Origin: Myxococcus dinghuensis
Lineage (GTDB): Bacteria; Myxococcota; Myxococcia; Myxococcales; Myxococcaceae
Assembly (NCBI RefSeq): GCF_024198235.1
Contig: NZ_JAKCFB010000019.1
Location: 62,001-126,000, forward strand
Length of the DNA stretch: 64,000 nt
Direction of reading: 5' to 3'
The position numbers were made by a program, and so were the translations under genes. The notes under the pieces are model-generated. The model was not told the origin of the DNA. It did no database searches and saw only the letters and a list, made by a program, of their open reading frames with translations. Positions 46,207 to 54,480 of this stretch are shown piece by piece (within the stretch, counting starts at the first letter, position 1; each line of letters opens with the position of its first letter).

Positions 46207-47049
46207 ATGCAGAACCTGCGCGACAAGTTGTTGAAGGCGGGCCTCGTCACCGAGGAACAGACGAAGAAGGCGGACACGGCGGCCAGCCAGGCGGAAGCCC
46301 GGCGACCGTCCTCCCAGGAGGGCGGTCGTCCTGGGGGCAGCCGTCCTCCTCCCCGGCGTGACGAGAACCGGACAGCCGGGGGCCCGCCCCGGAGCGAGGA
46401 CCGTGGCCCCCGTGAGGGCGGTCGTCCTGGCGGTGGCGGCGGCGGTGGACGCCCGGGTGGAGGAGCGCCCCGGCACCACGGCGCGCCCCGACACGGCGGT
46501 GGCCCCACGCACCACGGACGCCCGGCCCCCGCCGTGGCGGACCGGCCCATCCCCAAGCTCCCGCCGATGCCCGGCTCCAAGGCCTACCAGCGCGCGGAGT
46601 CCAAGCGGCAGATCGAACTGGACCGCGCCCTGCGCGAGCTGGCGCTCGGCTCCCAGGTGGCGCAGGAGCCCGGCGAGACGGCCTTCTACTTCATGACGCG
46701 CAAGGGGAAGCTGCGCCGGCTCGAGCTGAGCCCGGAGCAGGCCAAGCGCCTCGAGGAGGGCGAGCTGGCCGTGGTGGAGCGTCCGGACCCCGCGCAAATC
46801 GAGCACTCCCTGGTCCCCGCCGCGGCGGCGGAGCAGATGTTCGCGCTCTCGAAGAAGGCGGTGCGCTTCCTCAACCGGAAGGACAGCCCCATCGGCTTCA
46901 TGAACGACGAGGAGCTCAAGGCGCAGCAGGCGGCCGAGGCCGCGGGCACCGCGCCGGAGCTTCCCGACGAGCCCGAGGCCGACGCCGCCGAGGCCCCGAC
47001 GGCCCCCGAGGCCGACGCCGCCCCCGAGCCGACGCCCGACAACGGCTGA
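46207..47049 (+). CDS. DUF2058 (YaiL-type) protein with Gly/Pro/Arg-rich insert
   Basis: The start MQNLRDKLLKAGLVTEEQTKK is the DUF2058 N-terminus, a family of nucleoid or polynucleotide-associated proteins. The C-terminal half (FYFMTRKGKLRRLELSPEQA ... EGELAVVE, and HSLVPAAAAEQM) is the usual closing domain. Between them (about residues 35-125) is an insert of Gly, Arg, Pro and His, including GGGGGGG and RHHGAPRHGG, resembling RGG-type RNA-binding tails. A final acidic Ala/Glu/Pro tail completes 280 residues. RNA binding is plausible but inferred. Confidence 0.78.
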   Translation: MQNLRDKLLKAGLVTEEQTKKADTAASQAEARRPSSQEGGRPGGSRPPPRRDENRTAGGPPRSEDRGPREGGRPGGGGGGGRPGGGAPRHHGAPRHGGGPTHHGRPAPAVADRPIPKLPPMPGSKAYQRAESKRQIELDRALRELALGSQVAQEPGETAFYFMTRKGKLRRLELSPEQAKRLEEGELAVVERPDPAQIEHSLVPAAAAEQMFALSKKAVRFLNRKDSPIGFMNDEELKAQQAAEAAGTAPELPDEPEADAAEAPTAPEADAAPEPTPDNG

Positions 47050-47053
47050 TTCC

Positions 47054-47109
47054 CCTCACCCGAAGCCGCCTCCCTCCGCCGTCCAGTCGGGGGGAGGCGC
47101 CGTGTGAGG
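47054..47109. terminator. structured hairpin between DUF2058 and glutaryl-CoA dehydrogenase genes
   Basis: An outer stem CCTCAC/GTGAGG (47054-47059 and 47104-47109) encloses an inner 8-bp stem CGCCTCCC/GGGAGGCG. It fills the 65-bp gap between two convergent genes and is a candidate two-way terminator. No T-run. Confidence 0.45.
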
Positions 47110-47114
47110 TTGCG

Positions 47115-48296
47115 TCAGTCGAAGGCATCCAGGCCGGTGATGGCCTTGCCGAGCACCAGCGTGTGCACCTCGTGGGTGCCCTCGTAGGTGAAGACACTCT
47201 CGAGGTTGAGCATGTGGCGCACGGGCGGATACGCGTCGGTGATGCCGTTGGCGCCGTAGATGCTCCGCGCGACGCGGGCGATGTCCAGCGCGCTCTTCAC
47301 GTTGTTGCGCTTGGCCAGGCTCACCATGACGGGCGTCACCTGGCCCTCGTCCTTGAGGCGCGCCACGCGCAGCGCCAGCAGCTGCGCCTTGACGATCTCC
47401 TGGAGCATGTCCGCCAGCTTCTCCTGCGTGAGCTGGAAGCCGGCCACGGGCTTGCCCTGGAACGACGCGCGGGACAGCGCGTACTCGCGCGCGCCCTCGA
47501 AGCAGGCGATGGCCGCGCCCGTGACGGCGAAGGCGATGCCCAGCCGCGCGTTGTTGAGACACGACAGCGGCCCGCGCAGCCCCACCACGCCGGGCAGCAC
47601 GTTGCGCGCGGGCACGCGCACGCCCTGGAAGGACAGCTCACTGGTGACGGAGGCGCGCAGGGAGAACTTGCCGGGGATGTCCCGCGTGGTGAAGCCCGGC
47701 ATCCCCTTCTCCACCAGGAAGCCGCGCACGGACTCGGGGCCGCCGTCGTCCGTCTTGGCCCACACCACCGCGACGTCGGCGATGGCGCCGTTGGTGATCC
47801 ACGTCTTCGTGCCGTCGAGCACGTAGGCGTCGCCGTCCTTGCGCGCGCGCGTGCGCATGCCACCGGGGTTGGAGCCGAAGTCCGGCTCGGTGAGGCCGAA
47901 GCAGCCGATGACGCGCCCCCGGGCCATCTCCGGGAGGAAGCGGGCCTTCTGCTCGTCGCTGCCGTACGCGTGGATGGGGAACATGCACAGGGAGCCCTGC
48001 ACGGACGCGAAGGAGCGCAGGCCGGAGTCCCCCCGCTCCAGCTCCTGGAGGATGAGGCCGTAGCCGACCGTGTTCATCCCCGCGCAGCCGTGGCCCTGGA
48101 GGTTGGCGCCCAGCACGCCCATCTCCGCCAGTTGCGGCACCAGGTGCAGCGGGAACGTCCCTTCCCGGAAGTGGCCTCCGATGATGGGCAGCACCTCCCG
48201 GTCCACGAAGCGCGCCACCGTGTCCCGCGCGGCCTTCTCCTCCGGGGACAGCAGGTCGTCGATTCTCAACAGGTCGGTGATGTCGGCGCGCGGCAT
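47115..48296 (-). CDS. gcdH: glutaryl-CoA dehydrogenase-like acyl-CoA dehydrogenase
   Basis: This 393-residue flavoenzyme fits glutaryl-CoA dehydrogenase (oxidative decarboxylation of glutaryl-CoA to crotonyl-CoA in lysine and tryptophan breakdown). FAD-binding and substrate motifs CFGLTEPDFGSNPGGMRTRA and DGTKTWITNGAIADVAVVWAK match GCDH rather than short-chain dehydrogenases. The catalytic base is the Glu in FTYEGTHEVHTLVLGKAITG (near residue 370). The start has GGAGGG a few nt upstream. The gene stands alone with no other lysine-breakdown gene nearby. Confidence 0.9.
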   Translation of the reverse strand: MPRADITDLLRIDDLLSPEEKAARDTVARFVDREVLPIIGGHFREGTFPLHLVPQLAEMGVLGANLQGHGCAGMNTVGYGLILQELERGDSGLRSFASVQGSLCMFPIHAYGSDEQKARFLPEMARGRVIGCFGLTEPDFGSNPGGMRTRARKDGDAYVLDGTKTWITNGAIADVAVVWAKTDDGGPESVRGFLVEKGMPGFTTRDIPGKFSLRASVTSELSFQGVRVPARNVLPGVVGLRGPLSCLNNARLGIAFAVTGAAIACFEGAREYALSRASFQGKPVAGFQLTQEKLADMLQEIVKAQLLALRVARLKDEGQVTPVMVSLAKRNNVKSALDIARVARSIYGANGITDAYPPVRHMLNLESVFTYEGTHEVHTLVLGKAITGLDAFD

Positions 48297-48406
48297 GCAG
48301 CCCTCCTAATGCCCGCCTCCAGGAGCGTCAAACAGGCGATGCCACCGGCGCGGGCCCCGGGGGTTAGCATCCCGCATCCGCAGGCCCTCACCCGCAGGTG
48401 GGCACC

Positions 48407-49216
48407 ATGGTCCACACATTCGAGAAGCTGTTCCCCACCATCCTCGTGGTGTCCTCGCTGGTGAAGAGCGGAGCGGTGGGGTTGGGACTGCTCGTCACGC
48501 GGTTCCGCCAGGCGGAACGGCTGCGCGTCTACCGCAAGGCGCTGGCGCCCGGACAGTTGCGCAGCGAGGCGTGGGCCGCCCTGAAGGTGGTGCTCTTCGA
48601 CGCGGTGGCGCTCACGGCGTTCCAGGTCGCGGTGCGCGAGCGCTTCGCGCCCTTCGGCGTGGGCGCGACGCTGGCCACCTTCGTGTGGATGTTCGTGGGC
48701 TTCGAGGTGTGGTTCTACGTGACGCACCGGCTGTTGCACACACGCGCGCTGTACCGCTTCCACGCCCAGCACCACGTGGCGCAGGTGACGGAGCCGCTCA
48801 CCTCGCTGTCCTTCTCGCTGGTGGAGCGCACGGTGTTGCTCGCGGGCAACTTCGGCCTGGTGCTGCTGGCGATGGAGGTGATGCCCGTGACGATGGCGGG
48901 GGCGATGCTCTACGTCCTCACCAACTACGCCCTCAACGTGGTGGGCCACTCGAACACGGAGTGGCTGCCCTCGGGGCTCGTGTCCTCGAGGCTGGGCGGC
49001 GTCCTCTTCACGCCCACCTTCCACGCCCTGCACCACGCGCGGCACCAGGGCCACTACGGGCTTTTCACCACGCTGCTGGACCGGTGGCTGGGCACGGCGT
49101 TCGAGGACTACGCGCGGGTGCACGCCCGCGCGCGGACCGGCGCGGGGCTGGAGCGCGTGGGCGAGCGGGTGCAGGCCCCGGAAGCGCCTCCCGCCACGCT
49201 CGCCCCCACGGGGTGA
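48407..49216 (+). CDS. sterol desaturase / fatty-acid hydroxylase superfamily protein
   Basis: This 269-residue integral membrane protein carries the three His clusters of the di-iron fatty-acid hydroxylase group: HRLLH, HAQHH and HALHHARHQGHYG. Four or more helices surround them. The start ATG at 48407 has GCAGGTGGG ahead. The natural substrate (sterol, carotenoid, or lipid) is not clear, since myxobacteria have several candidates. It is 55 nt before the SDR gene on the same strand and may share a transcript. Confidence 0.85.
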   Translation: MVHTFEKLFPTILVVSSLVKSGAVGLGLLVTRFRQAERLRVYRKALAPGQLRSEAWAALKVVLFDAVALTAFQVAVRERFAPFGVGATLATFVWMFVGFEVWFYVTHRLLHTRALYRFHAQHHVAQVTEPLTSLSFSLVERTVLLAGNFGLVLLAMEVMPVTMAGAMLYVLTNYALNVVGHSNTEWLPSGLVSSRLGGVLFTPTFHALHHARHQGHYGLFTTLLDRWLGTAFEDYARVHARARTGAGLERVGERVQAPEAPPATLAPTG

Positions 49217-49271
49217 GCGTTTCGCAATCGAGCGGGTGCCCACGCGGGGCGACGGCGCTAGGCTGCCGCGC

Positions 49272-50033
49272 ATGACGACGACCCAGAAGACCGTGGTGGT
49301 GACAGGCGCGAGCCGTGGCATCGGCCGCACCGTGGCGCTGTCCTTCGCCCGCGAGGGCCATCGCGTCTGGGCGCTCGCGCGCGCGGCGGATGCGCTCGAG
49401 TCGCTCGCGAAGGAGGGCGGCGAGCGCATCCGTCCGCTCGTGGTGGACGTGGCCAACGAGGAGGCCCTGATCGGCGCGACGAAGACGATTCTCGCGGAGG
49501 GCCCGCCCACCGTCATCGTGAACAACGCGGGCATCACCGTGTCCGCGCCGCTGACCAAGACGAGCACCGCCGACCTGGCGCGGGTGATGGCCGTCAACGT
49601 GACGGCGCCCTTCCTCCTGTGCCGCGAGCTGCTGCCCGCCATGGCCAAGGCCGGCGGGGGCCGCGTCATCAACATCGGCTCCATGGCCGCCGAGCGCGGC
49701 ATGAAGTACACGTCCATCTACTGCGCCTCCAAGCACGCGCTGCTCGGCCTCACCCGCGCGCTGGCCGTGGAGTACGCGAAGAAGAACATCACCGTGAACC
49801 AGGTGAACCCGGGTTGGGTGGAGACGGACATGTTCGCCAACGCGACGGCCGCCATCACCCAGACCACCGGCCGCTCCGGCGACCAGGCCCGCGAGGCCCT
49901 GGCGTCGATGAACGCGCTGGGCCGCATCATCCAGCCGGAGGAGGTCACCGCGCTGGTGATGTTCCTCGCCTCGGACGCGGCGGCCGCCATCACCGGCGCG
50001 GCCTACGCCATCGACGGCGGCGAGCTGGGCTGA
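49272..50033 (+). CDS. short-chain dehydrogenase/reductase (FabG-like)
   Basis: This 253-residue SDR has the cofactor motif TGASRGIG (about residues 11-18), the structural NNAG, and the catalytic Ser-Tyr-Lys set in NIGSMAAERG...YCASKHALLG. A PGWVETDM segment follows. Its C-terminal half matches FabG-like enzymes, including the final SDAAAAITGAAYAIDGGELG. The substrate is unknown. It follows the hydroxylase gene and ends at a GC hairpin before the convergent chemoreceptor gene. Confidence 0.92.
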   Translation: MTTTQKTVVVTGASRGIGRTVALSFAREGHRVWALARAADALESLAKEGGERIRPLVVDVANEEALIGATKTILAEGPPTVIVNNAGITVSAPLTKTSTADLARVMAVNVTAPFLLCRELLPAMAKAGGGRVINIGSMAAERGMKYTSIYCASKHALLGLTRALAVEYAKKNITVNQVNPGWVETDMFANATAAITQTTGRSGDQAREALASMNALGRIIQPEEVTALVMFLASDAAAAITGAAYAIDGGELG

Positions 50034-50036
50034 CGG

Positions 50037-50056
50037 CGAGCCCCGACGGGGGCTCG
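50037..50056. terminator. GC hairpin after the SDR gene
   Basis: CGAGCCCC (50037-50044) pairs perfectly with GGGGCTCG (50049-50056) around GACG. It begins 4 nt after the SDR stop and faces the convergent chemoreceptor gene. No T-run. Confidence 0.45.
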
Positions 50057-50116
50057 GACACGGGCCGGCCCATGGACGACGCCCCGCGAGCCACGTCGCG
50101 GGGGCCCGGGCTCCGC

Positions 50117-51949
50117 TCAGAGCTGGTAGCGGCCGACGATCGCGCTCAGCTCACCGGACGCCGCGGACAACTGGATGGCGGCCTGCTCGCTGGCGGCCAT
50201 GCGGTCGACGATCTGATCCGCCACGTCGGCCATGGAGCTGAGCGCGGCGAACAGCTCCGCGATGCCGGCGTCCTGCTGTCGCACCGCATCGGAGATGCTG
50301 CGCACCGTCTGACCGTTGCTCTGGATGATGCCCGCCAGCGAGCGCAGGCTCTCTCCGGCCGCGTGGACCTGCTCCAGGCCCCCCTCGACCTCGCGCGCGC
50401 CGCCCTCGCTGATGCGCACCGCCTCGCCGATGGCGCGGCCGATGTCGCCCAGGATGCCCTGCACGCGCGTCGTGGCGCCCGCGGACTGGTCCGCCAGGGA
50501 GCGCATGTTCCGCGCCACCACGGAGAACGCGCGCCCCGAGTCACCGCTGCGCGCCGCCTCGATGGAGGCGTTGAGCGCCAGCACGTTGGACTGGTCCGCC
50601 AGGTCCTTCACCGTGCGGGTGATGTCACCCACCAGGCGGGTGCGCTGGTGCAGCTCCGTGATGGTGCGGCCAATCTGTTCGACGTGGGAGCGGATGTGCG
50701 TCAGGCCGCCCACGCTCCCCATCACCGCCGCCTCGCCCGCCTCGCCGAAGGTGCTGGCCTTCTCCGCCTCGCGCTGGATGATCTCCACGCGCTTGGCCGC
50801 GGCGCGCGACGACTCCTGGAGCTGCTGCGCCGCCAACTGCGTCTCGTGCAGCGCCACCGCCTGCTGCGACACCGCCTCGTTCTGCTCCACGGCCGTCTCG
50901 GTCAACTGCGTGGCGGCGGCCTCCAGTTGCTCGGCCGACCCCTTCAGCGCCATCAGCAGCGAGCGCAGCTGCGACATCATCTCCATGAAGGACGCGGCCA
51001 GCCGGCCAATCTCGTCCTGCGAGCGCACCTCGAGCGTGCCCCGGAAGTCACCCTCCGCCACCACCCGCTCCGTGGCCGCGGTCAGCTCCCGCAGCGGCCC
51101 CGTCATCCGCCGCACCAGCAGGAAGATGGCGCCACCCGCGCCCAGCGCGGTGAACAGCCCCAGCGAGACGATGAGCCACACCGCCGCCCCGAACCGCGAC
51201 GCCTCCGTGCGCTCGTCCCGCGCCAGCACCAGCTCCAGCCCGCCGCCCAGCGACTGCCGCGCCACCCGGAAGCGGGAGTCCTCCACCTCCACCCGGCCCT
51301 GCGCCTCCACGCCCTCCGCGTCCACCACCGCCAGCAGCGTGTCCGGCGACACGGTGTCCATCGACCGCGCCACCACCCGCGGCCCCGTCCGCAAGAGCAG
51401 CTCCACGCCCCGCTGCTGCCGCAGGTCCTTCAGCGGCGCGTCGTCGAACTTGCTGCCCAGCACCACGTAGCCCAGCCGGCGCCCGTCCTGCTCCACCGGC
51501 CGCGCCACCACCCAGAACGGCGTGGGGCCCACGAAGAGCACCCCCGGGGCGTCCGTCTTCACCCGCTCCGCGAGCGAGTCCACCTGCTCCGTGAAGCTGC
51601 CCGCCAGCGGCCGCCCCGAGGCGTCCGCCACCAGCATCAGCTCCACGGAGACGACGCCCTGCTGGACCTTCGCGAACGCGCGCAGCGCCTCCAGGTCCAC
51701 CGGCGCGCCGGACAACAGCCCGCGCAGGCGGGGATCCGCCGTCAGGCTGCGCATGAGGACCCTCAGCGTCCGGGCCTCCTGGGCCACCAGGCGGCTCCAG
51801 GCGGACTCGTCCTGCGAGAGGGCAAGGGCCAGCTCCGAGTTCATCCGGGAGCGCAGCACGACGCCCGTGAACGTCACGCACAGCGCGGTGAGGGCCAGGA
51901 TGACCAGGGTGATGGCCGCGGTCAGTCGAGCGGCAAGGCTATGCGTCAT
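50117..51949 (-). CDS. methyl-accepting chemotaxis protein
   Basis: This 610-residue chemoreceptor has a first membrane helix (about 8-33), a periplasmic sensor (about 34-253; dCache/sCache-like layout with VSVELMLVADASGRPLAG), a second helix (about 255-280), a HAMP region (about 281-335) and a long signalling coiled coil. The hairpin tip is VKDLADQSNVLALNASIEAARSGDSGRAFSVVA, near the canonical one, so coupling to CheW and CheA is expected. There is no C-terminal receptor pentapeptide. No che genes are adjacent, so it may signal to a distant system. Confidence 0.93.
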   Translation of the reverse strand: MTHSLAARLTAAITLVILALTALCVTFTGVVLRSRMNSELALALSQDESAWSRLVAQEARTLRVLMRSLTADPRLRGLLSGAPVDLEALRAFAKVQQGVVSVELMLVADASGRPLAGSFTEQVDSLAERVKTDAPGVLFVGPTPFWVVARPVEQDGRRLGYVVLGSKFDDAPLKDLRQQRGVELLLRTGPRVVARSMDTVSPDTLLAVVDAEGVEAQGRVEVEDSRFRVARQSLGGGLELVLARDERTEASRFGAAVWLIVSLGLFTALGAGGAIFLLVRRMTGPLRELTAATERVVAEGDFRGTLEVRSQDEIGRLAASFMEMMSQLRSLLMALKGSAEQLEAAATQLTETAVEQNEAVSQQAVALHETQLAAQQLQESSRAAAKRVEIIQREAEKASTFGEAGEAAVMGSVGGLTHIRSHVEQIGRTITELHQRTRLVGDITRTVKDLADQSNVLALNASIEAARSGDSGRAFSVVARNMRSLADQSAGATTRVQGILGDIGRAIGEAVRISEGGAREVEGGLEQVHAAGESLRSLAGIIQSNGQTVRSISDAVRQQDAGIAELFAALSSMADVADQIVDRMAASEQAAIQLSAASGELSAIVGRYQL

Positions 51950-52106
51950 GCGCTGCGATGTCGGACGAAGCGGGGGAAACGGCGAGGCCGGGAAAGCCCA
52001 GGGTGGCCACCCTACCGCATCCCTCGCGCATTGCGCAGTATGGCGAGGATGACCCGGCACTCCCGGTATGACCCGCCCCGCGAGGTGGAGCGGGCGCCAC
52101 CCCGCC

Positions 52107-52853
52107 TCATGCGTCCGCGACGCGCAGCACGACCGCGGTGATGTTGTCCTTGCCTCCGGCCTCGAAGGCGTCCGCCACCAGCGTGTCGCACATCTCGCGC
52201 GCGGAGGAGAGCGTCAGGCGGCGCGACAGGCCCTCCAGGCCCAACGGCTCGTAGAGGCCATCCGAGCACAGCACGAAGACGTCGCCCGGCTGCATCTGGA
52301 GCCGCTGGAGCGTGGGCTCCGCGTTGTCCGTGCCGAGCGCGCGGGTGATGAGGTGCCGCCAGTTGGACGCGCCACCCGGCGGCTCCATGCCGACGTCCTT
52401 GAGCTCCTCGAGGAACGAGTGGTCACGCGTCAGCGGCTCCAGCTTCCCTCCGCGAAGGCGATACAGGCGGCTGTCGCCCACGTGCGCCACCGCCGCGCCG
52501 GCGGGCCCCAGCGCCACCGCGACCACCGTCGAGGCCATCTCGCTCAGCCGGCCCACGCGCTGCGCCTGGAGGTTGCGCTGCGCCAGTTGTGAGCACGCGG
52601 CCAGCAGGTTCTCCTCCCGCGACCGGCGTGGATCCGCGACCTCGGGCCAGGCCGCGTCGGAGTCACGCTCCCAGCGGTGCCCCAGGCCCACGAACGTGTC
52701 CACCACGCACCGGCTGGCGACCTCGCCGCCCTCCTGCCCTCCCAATCCGTCGGCCACCACGTACAACCCCAGCTCCGGCTGGACACAGAAAGAGTCCTCG
52801 TTGTGGGGCCGGCGACCGATATGGGTCTGTCCCGCGCTGTCGATACGCAGCAT
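52107..52853 (-). CDS. PP2C-family protein serine/threonine phosphatase
   Basis: This 248-residue PP2C (Stp/PrpC type) should remove phosphate from Ser/Thr proteins, a counterpart to the many kinases of myxobacteria. Metal-binding motifs are complete: RPHNEDSFCV, VADGLGGQEGG, VAHVGDSRLYRLR, LCSDGLYEPLG and GKDNITAVVLRV. Start ATG 52853 follows GAGGAGG; a GTG one codon upstream is an alternative. A palindrome pair lies upstream in a 337-bp divergent gap. Confidence 0.93.
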   Translation of the reverse strand: MLRIDSAGQTHIGRRPHNEDSFCVQPELGLYVVADGLGGQEGGEVASRCVVDTFVGLGHRWERDSDAAWPEVADPRRSREENLLAACSQLAQRNLQAQRVGRLSEMASTVVAVALGPAGAAVAHVGDSRLYRLRGGKLEPLTRDHSFLEELKDVGMEPPGGASNWRHLITRALGTDNAEPTLQRLQMQPGDVFVLCSDGLYEPLGLEGLSRRLTLSSAREMCDTLVADAFEAGGKDNITAVVLRVADA

Positions 52854-53190
52854 CACACTGCCTCCTCGTACCGCTTCCTCCAGCAAGCTGGAGGCCAGCC
52901 CCCATCCCCAGGTGGGCGCCCACTACGGATACCTCTCTTTGTGCGATGGCTGTGACGTGAGTGCCATTGGACCTCGGCGCCACGCGCGTCCCCGTTCGGT
53001 GGTCGACGTTGCAAAGCGCCGCATCCGGGGCGCATGTCGGGTTCGTGGGGTTGCGGCCCCACACCTGAGGAGGGCGCTCATCATCCCACCAGGTGGACTG
53101 CCGCCAGGAGGACGCCGCTGGCAACTTCCGCCGTGCCCCGACGACAATACGGATGCAGCCCGAAGTGTGTCCGCCGCCCCGAGGTGACGC
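52854..53190. promoter_or_regulatory. divergent control region with two palindromes
   Basis: This 337-bp gap has no gene I can support. It holds an inverted repeat CTCCAGC/GCTGGAG (52878-52893) and a perfect 12-bp palindrome GTGGGCGCCCAC (52912-52923), both 25-70 bp upstream of the phosphatase start. They may be operators for the phosphatase gene. No clear -10/-35 pair is seen. Confidence 0.35.
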
Positions 53191-54156
53191 ATGACGTCCA
53201 TCCGCCGCCTGTCCTCGAGCATCCTGTCGTCGCTGCGCCGCACGTCGCTCGACGTGGACACGTCCGTGTCGCCCCTGACGAAGCAGGAGGCGCTCCAGCC
53301 GGTGACGAAGGTGCGGCGCGGCTTCGCGGACGAGAGCGACTTCCAGGCGGAAGGCACGGACGGAGCGGACGCGCTGCTCGCCTCGCTGGACACGGACGGG
53401 CTCGACGAGGCGAGCCCCCGGCGCGACCTGGAGCACGCGTCCCTGCGCGTGTTCTCCGGAGAGAGTTCCTTCGAGTCCGCCGCGCCCCGCTACGCGCAGC
53501 GGCTGGGCGCGCAGCTCCCCTCCTCGTCGAGCGCGCCCCGGGAGTCGGCGGGAGCCCTGACGGGCGCGGCCTCGCGGCGCGGCGCCAACGTGCCGGACGC
53601 GGGTGACATCCTCTCCGCGGACGACGCCGCCTGGGAGCTGCAGCGCCTGGACACATCTAACAGCGCCGCCGTCGACCCGGAGGATCTGCTGTCGATGCTG
53701 GGGGCGCCGAGCCCCTCGGGCCGGGCGGAGTCGGGGCTGGACCTGGACCGGGACTTCTTCGAGGACGGCGTGGAGTCGCTCTCCGCCCAGGGAGCGGACT
53801 GGCTCCCACCCGAGGTGCGCCCCGCGGGCCCCGAGGAGTTCCTGGCGGACACGAGCGACCTGGGCGACATGGTCCCGGAGGAGCCGGGACCGGCGGACGC
53901 GGCGTTCGCGGGCGTGCTCGGCTCGCTGGCGGCCAACCCCGTCGCGGCCAGCGTCCCCGCGGTCAGCGCGCTGTCGGCGCAAGGCGTGGACGTGGTGGCG
54001 CAGACGCGGCAGCCCCAGGACACATGGGCGCCCCAGGCGGATCCCCGCCGGCTCGCGGCGGCGCGGATGCTGGGCGGCCCCATCCTCGACGACGTCTCCC
54101 CGGCGTCCTCGGACGCACTTGCGTCCGAGCAGGACGCACGGGTGTTCGAGCGCTGA
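53191..54156 (+). CDS. hydrophilic acidic protein, unknown
   Basis: This 321-residue protein starts MTSIRRLSSSILSSLRRTS with GAGGTGACGC upstream. It lacks a signal peptide and membrane segment and is rich in Asp, Ser and Ala with weak helical parts, likely largely disordered. There is no Cys. The C-terminal RRLAAARMLGGPILDDVS segment is the best conserved-looking part. No family is recognised. It converges on the membrane-anchored protein gene across the 82-bp repeats. Confidence 0.55.
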   Translation: MTSIRRLSSSILSSLRRTSLDVDTSVSPLTKQEALQPVTKVRRGFADESDFQAEGTDGADALLASLDTDGLDEASPRRDLEHASLRVFSGESSFESAAPRYAQRLGAQLPSSSSAPRESAGALTGAASRRGANVPDAGDILSADDAAWELQRLDTSNSAAVDPEDLLSMLGAPSPSGRAESGLDLDRDFFEDGVESLSAQGADWLPPEVRPAGPEEFLADTSDLGDMVPEEPGPADAAFAGVLGSLAANPVAASVPAVSALSAQGVDVVAQTRQPQDTWAPQADPRRLAAARMLGGPILDDVSPASSDALASEQDARVFER

Positions 54157-54242
54157 GCCTCGGCGGGGTCCTTCCGCACGGGAAGGTCACCCGGCACGAG
54201 GTGTCCACCTTGGGGCGAAACCGCCCGCGCGCCCGGAGAGGG

Positions 54243-54480
54243 GCGGCGCCTCCCGACACGTCAGGGAGGAGGCTTGCCGCCTCCCTCGCCCTGCCTCCCC
54301 GCGAGGAGCAGGTCGAGCGGAGGCCCGGCACCTCCGGACATGTCAGGGAGGAGGCTTACCGCCTCCCTCGCCCGGCCTCCCCGCGAGGAGCAGGTCGAGC
54401 AGAGGCCCGGCGCCTCCGGACACGTCAGGGAGGAGGCTTGCCGCCTCCCTCGCCCTGCCTCCCCGCGAGGAGCAGGTCGA
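54243..54480 (-). repeat. 82-bp tandem repeats carrying the 3' end of the membrane-anchored gene
   Basis: About 2.9 copies with the reference point TCAGGGAGGAGGCTT at 54261, 54343 and 54425, exactly 82 bp apart. The copy at 54425 is the real 3' end of the minus-strand gene. The other copies repeat its last codons (LDLLLAGRQGEGGGKPPP) and stop codon without a gene in front. The copies differ at only a few positions. Confidence 0.92.

Noticed and set aside
49619-52141. Open frame of 840 codons on the plus strand
   Set aside because: Overlaps the end of the SDR in another frame and is antisense to the chemoreceptor. Composition (Arg, His, Gln) is typical of a GC shadow.
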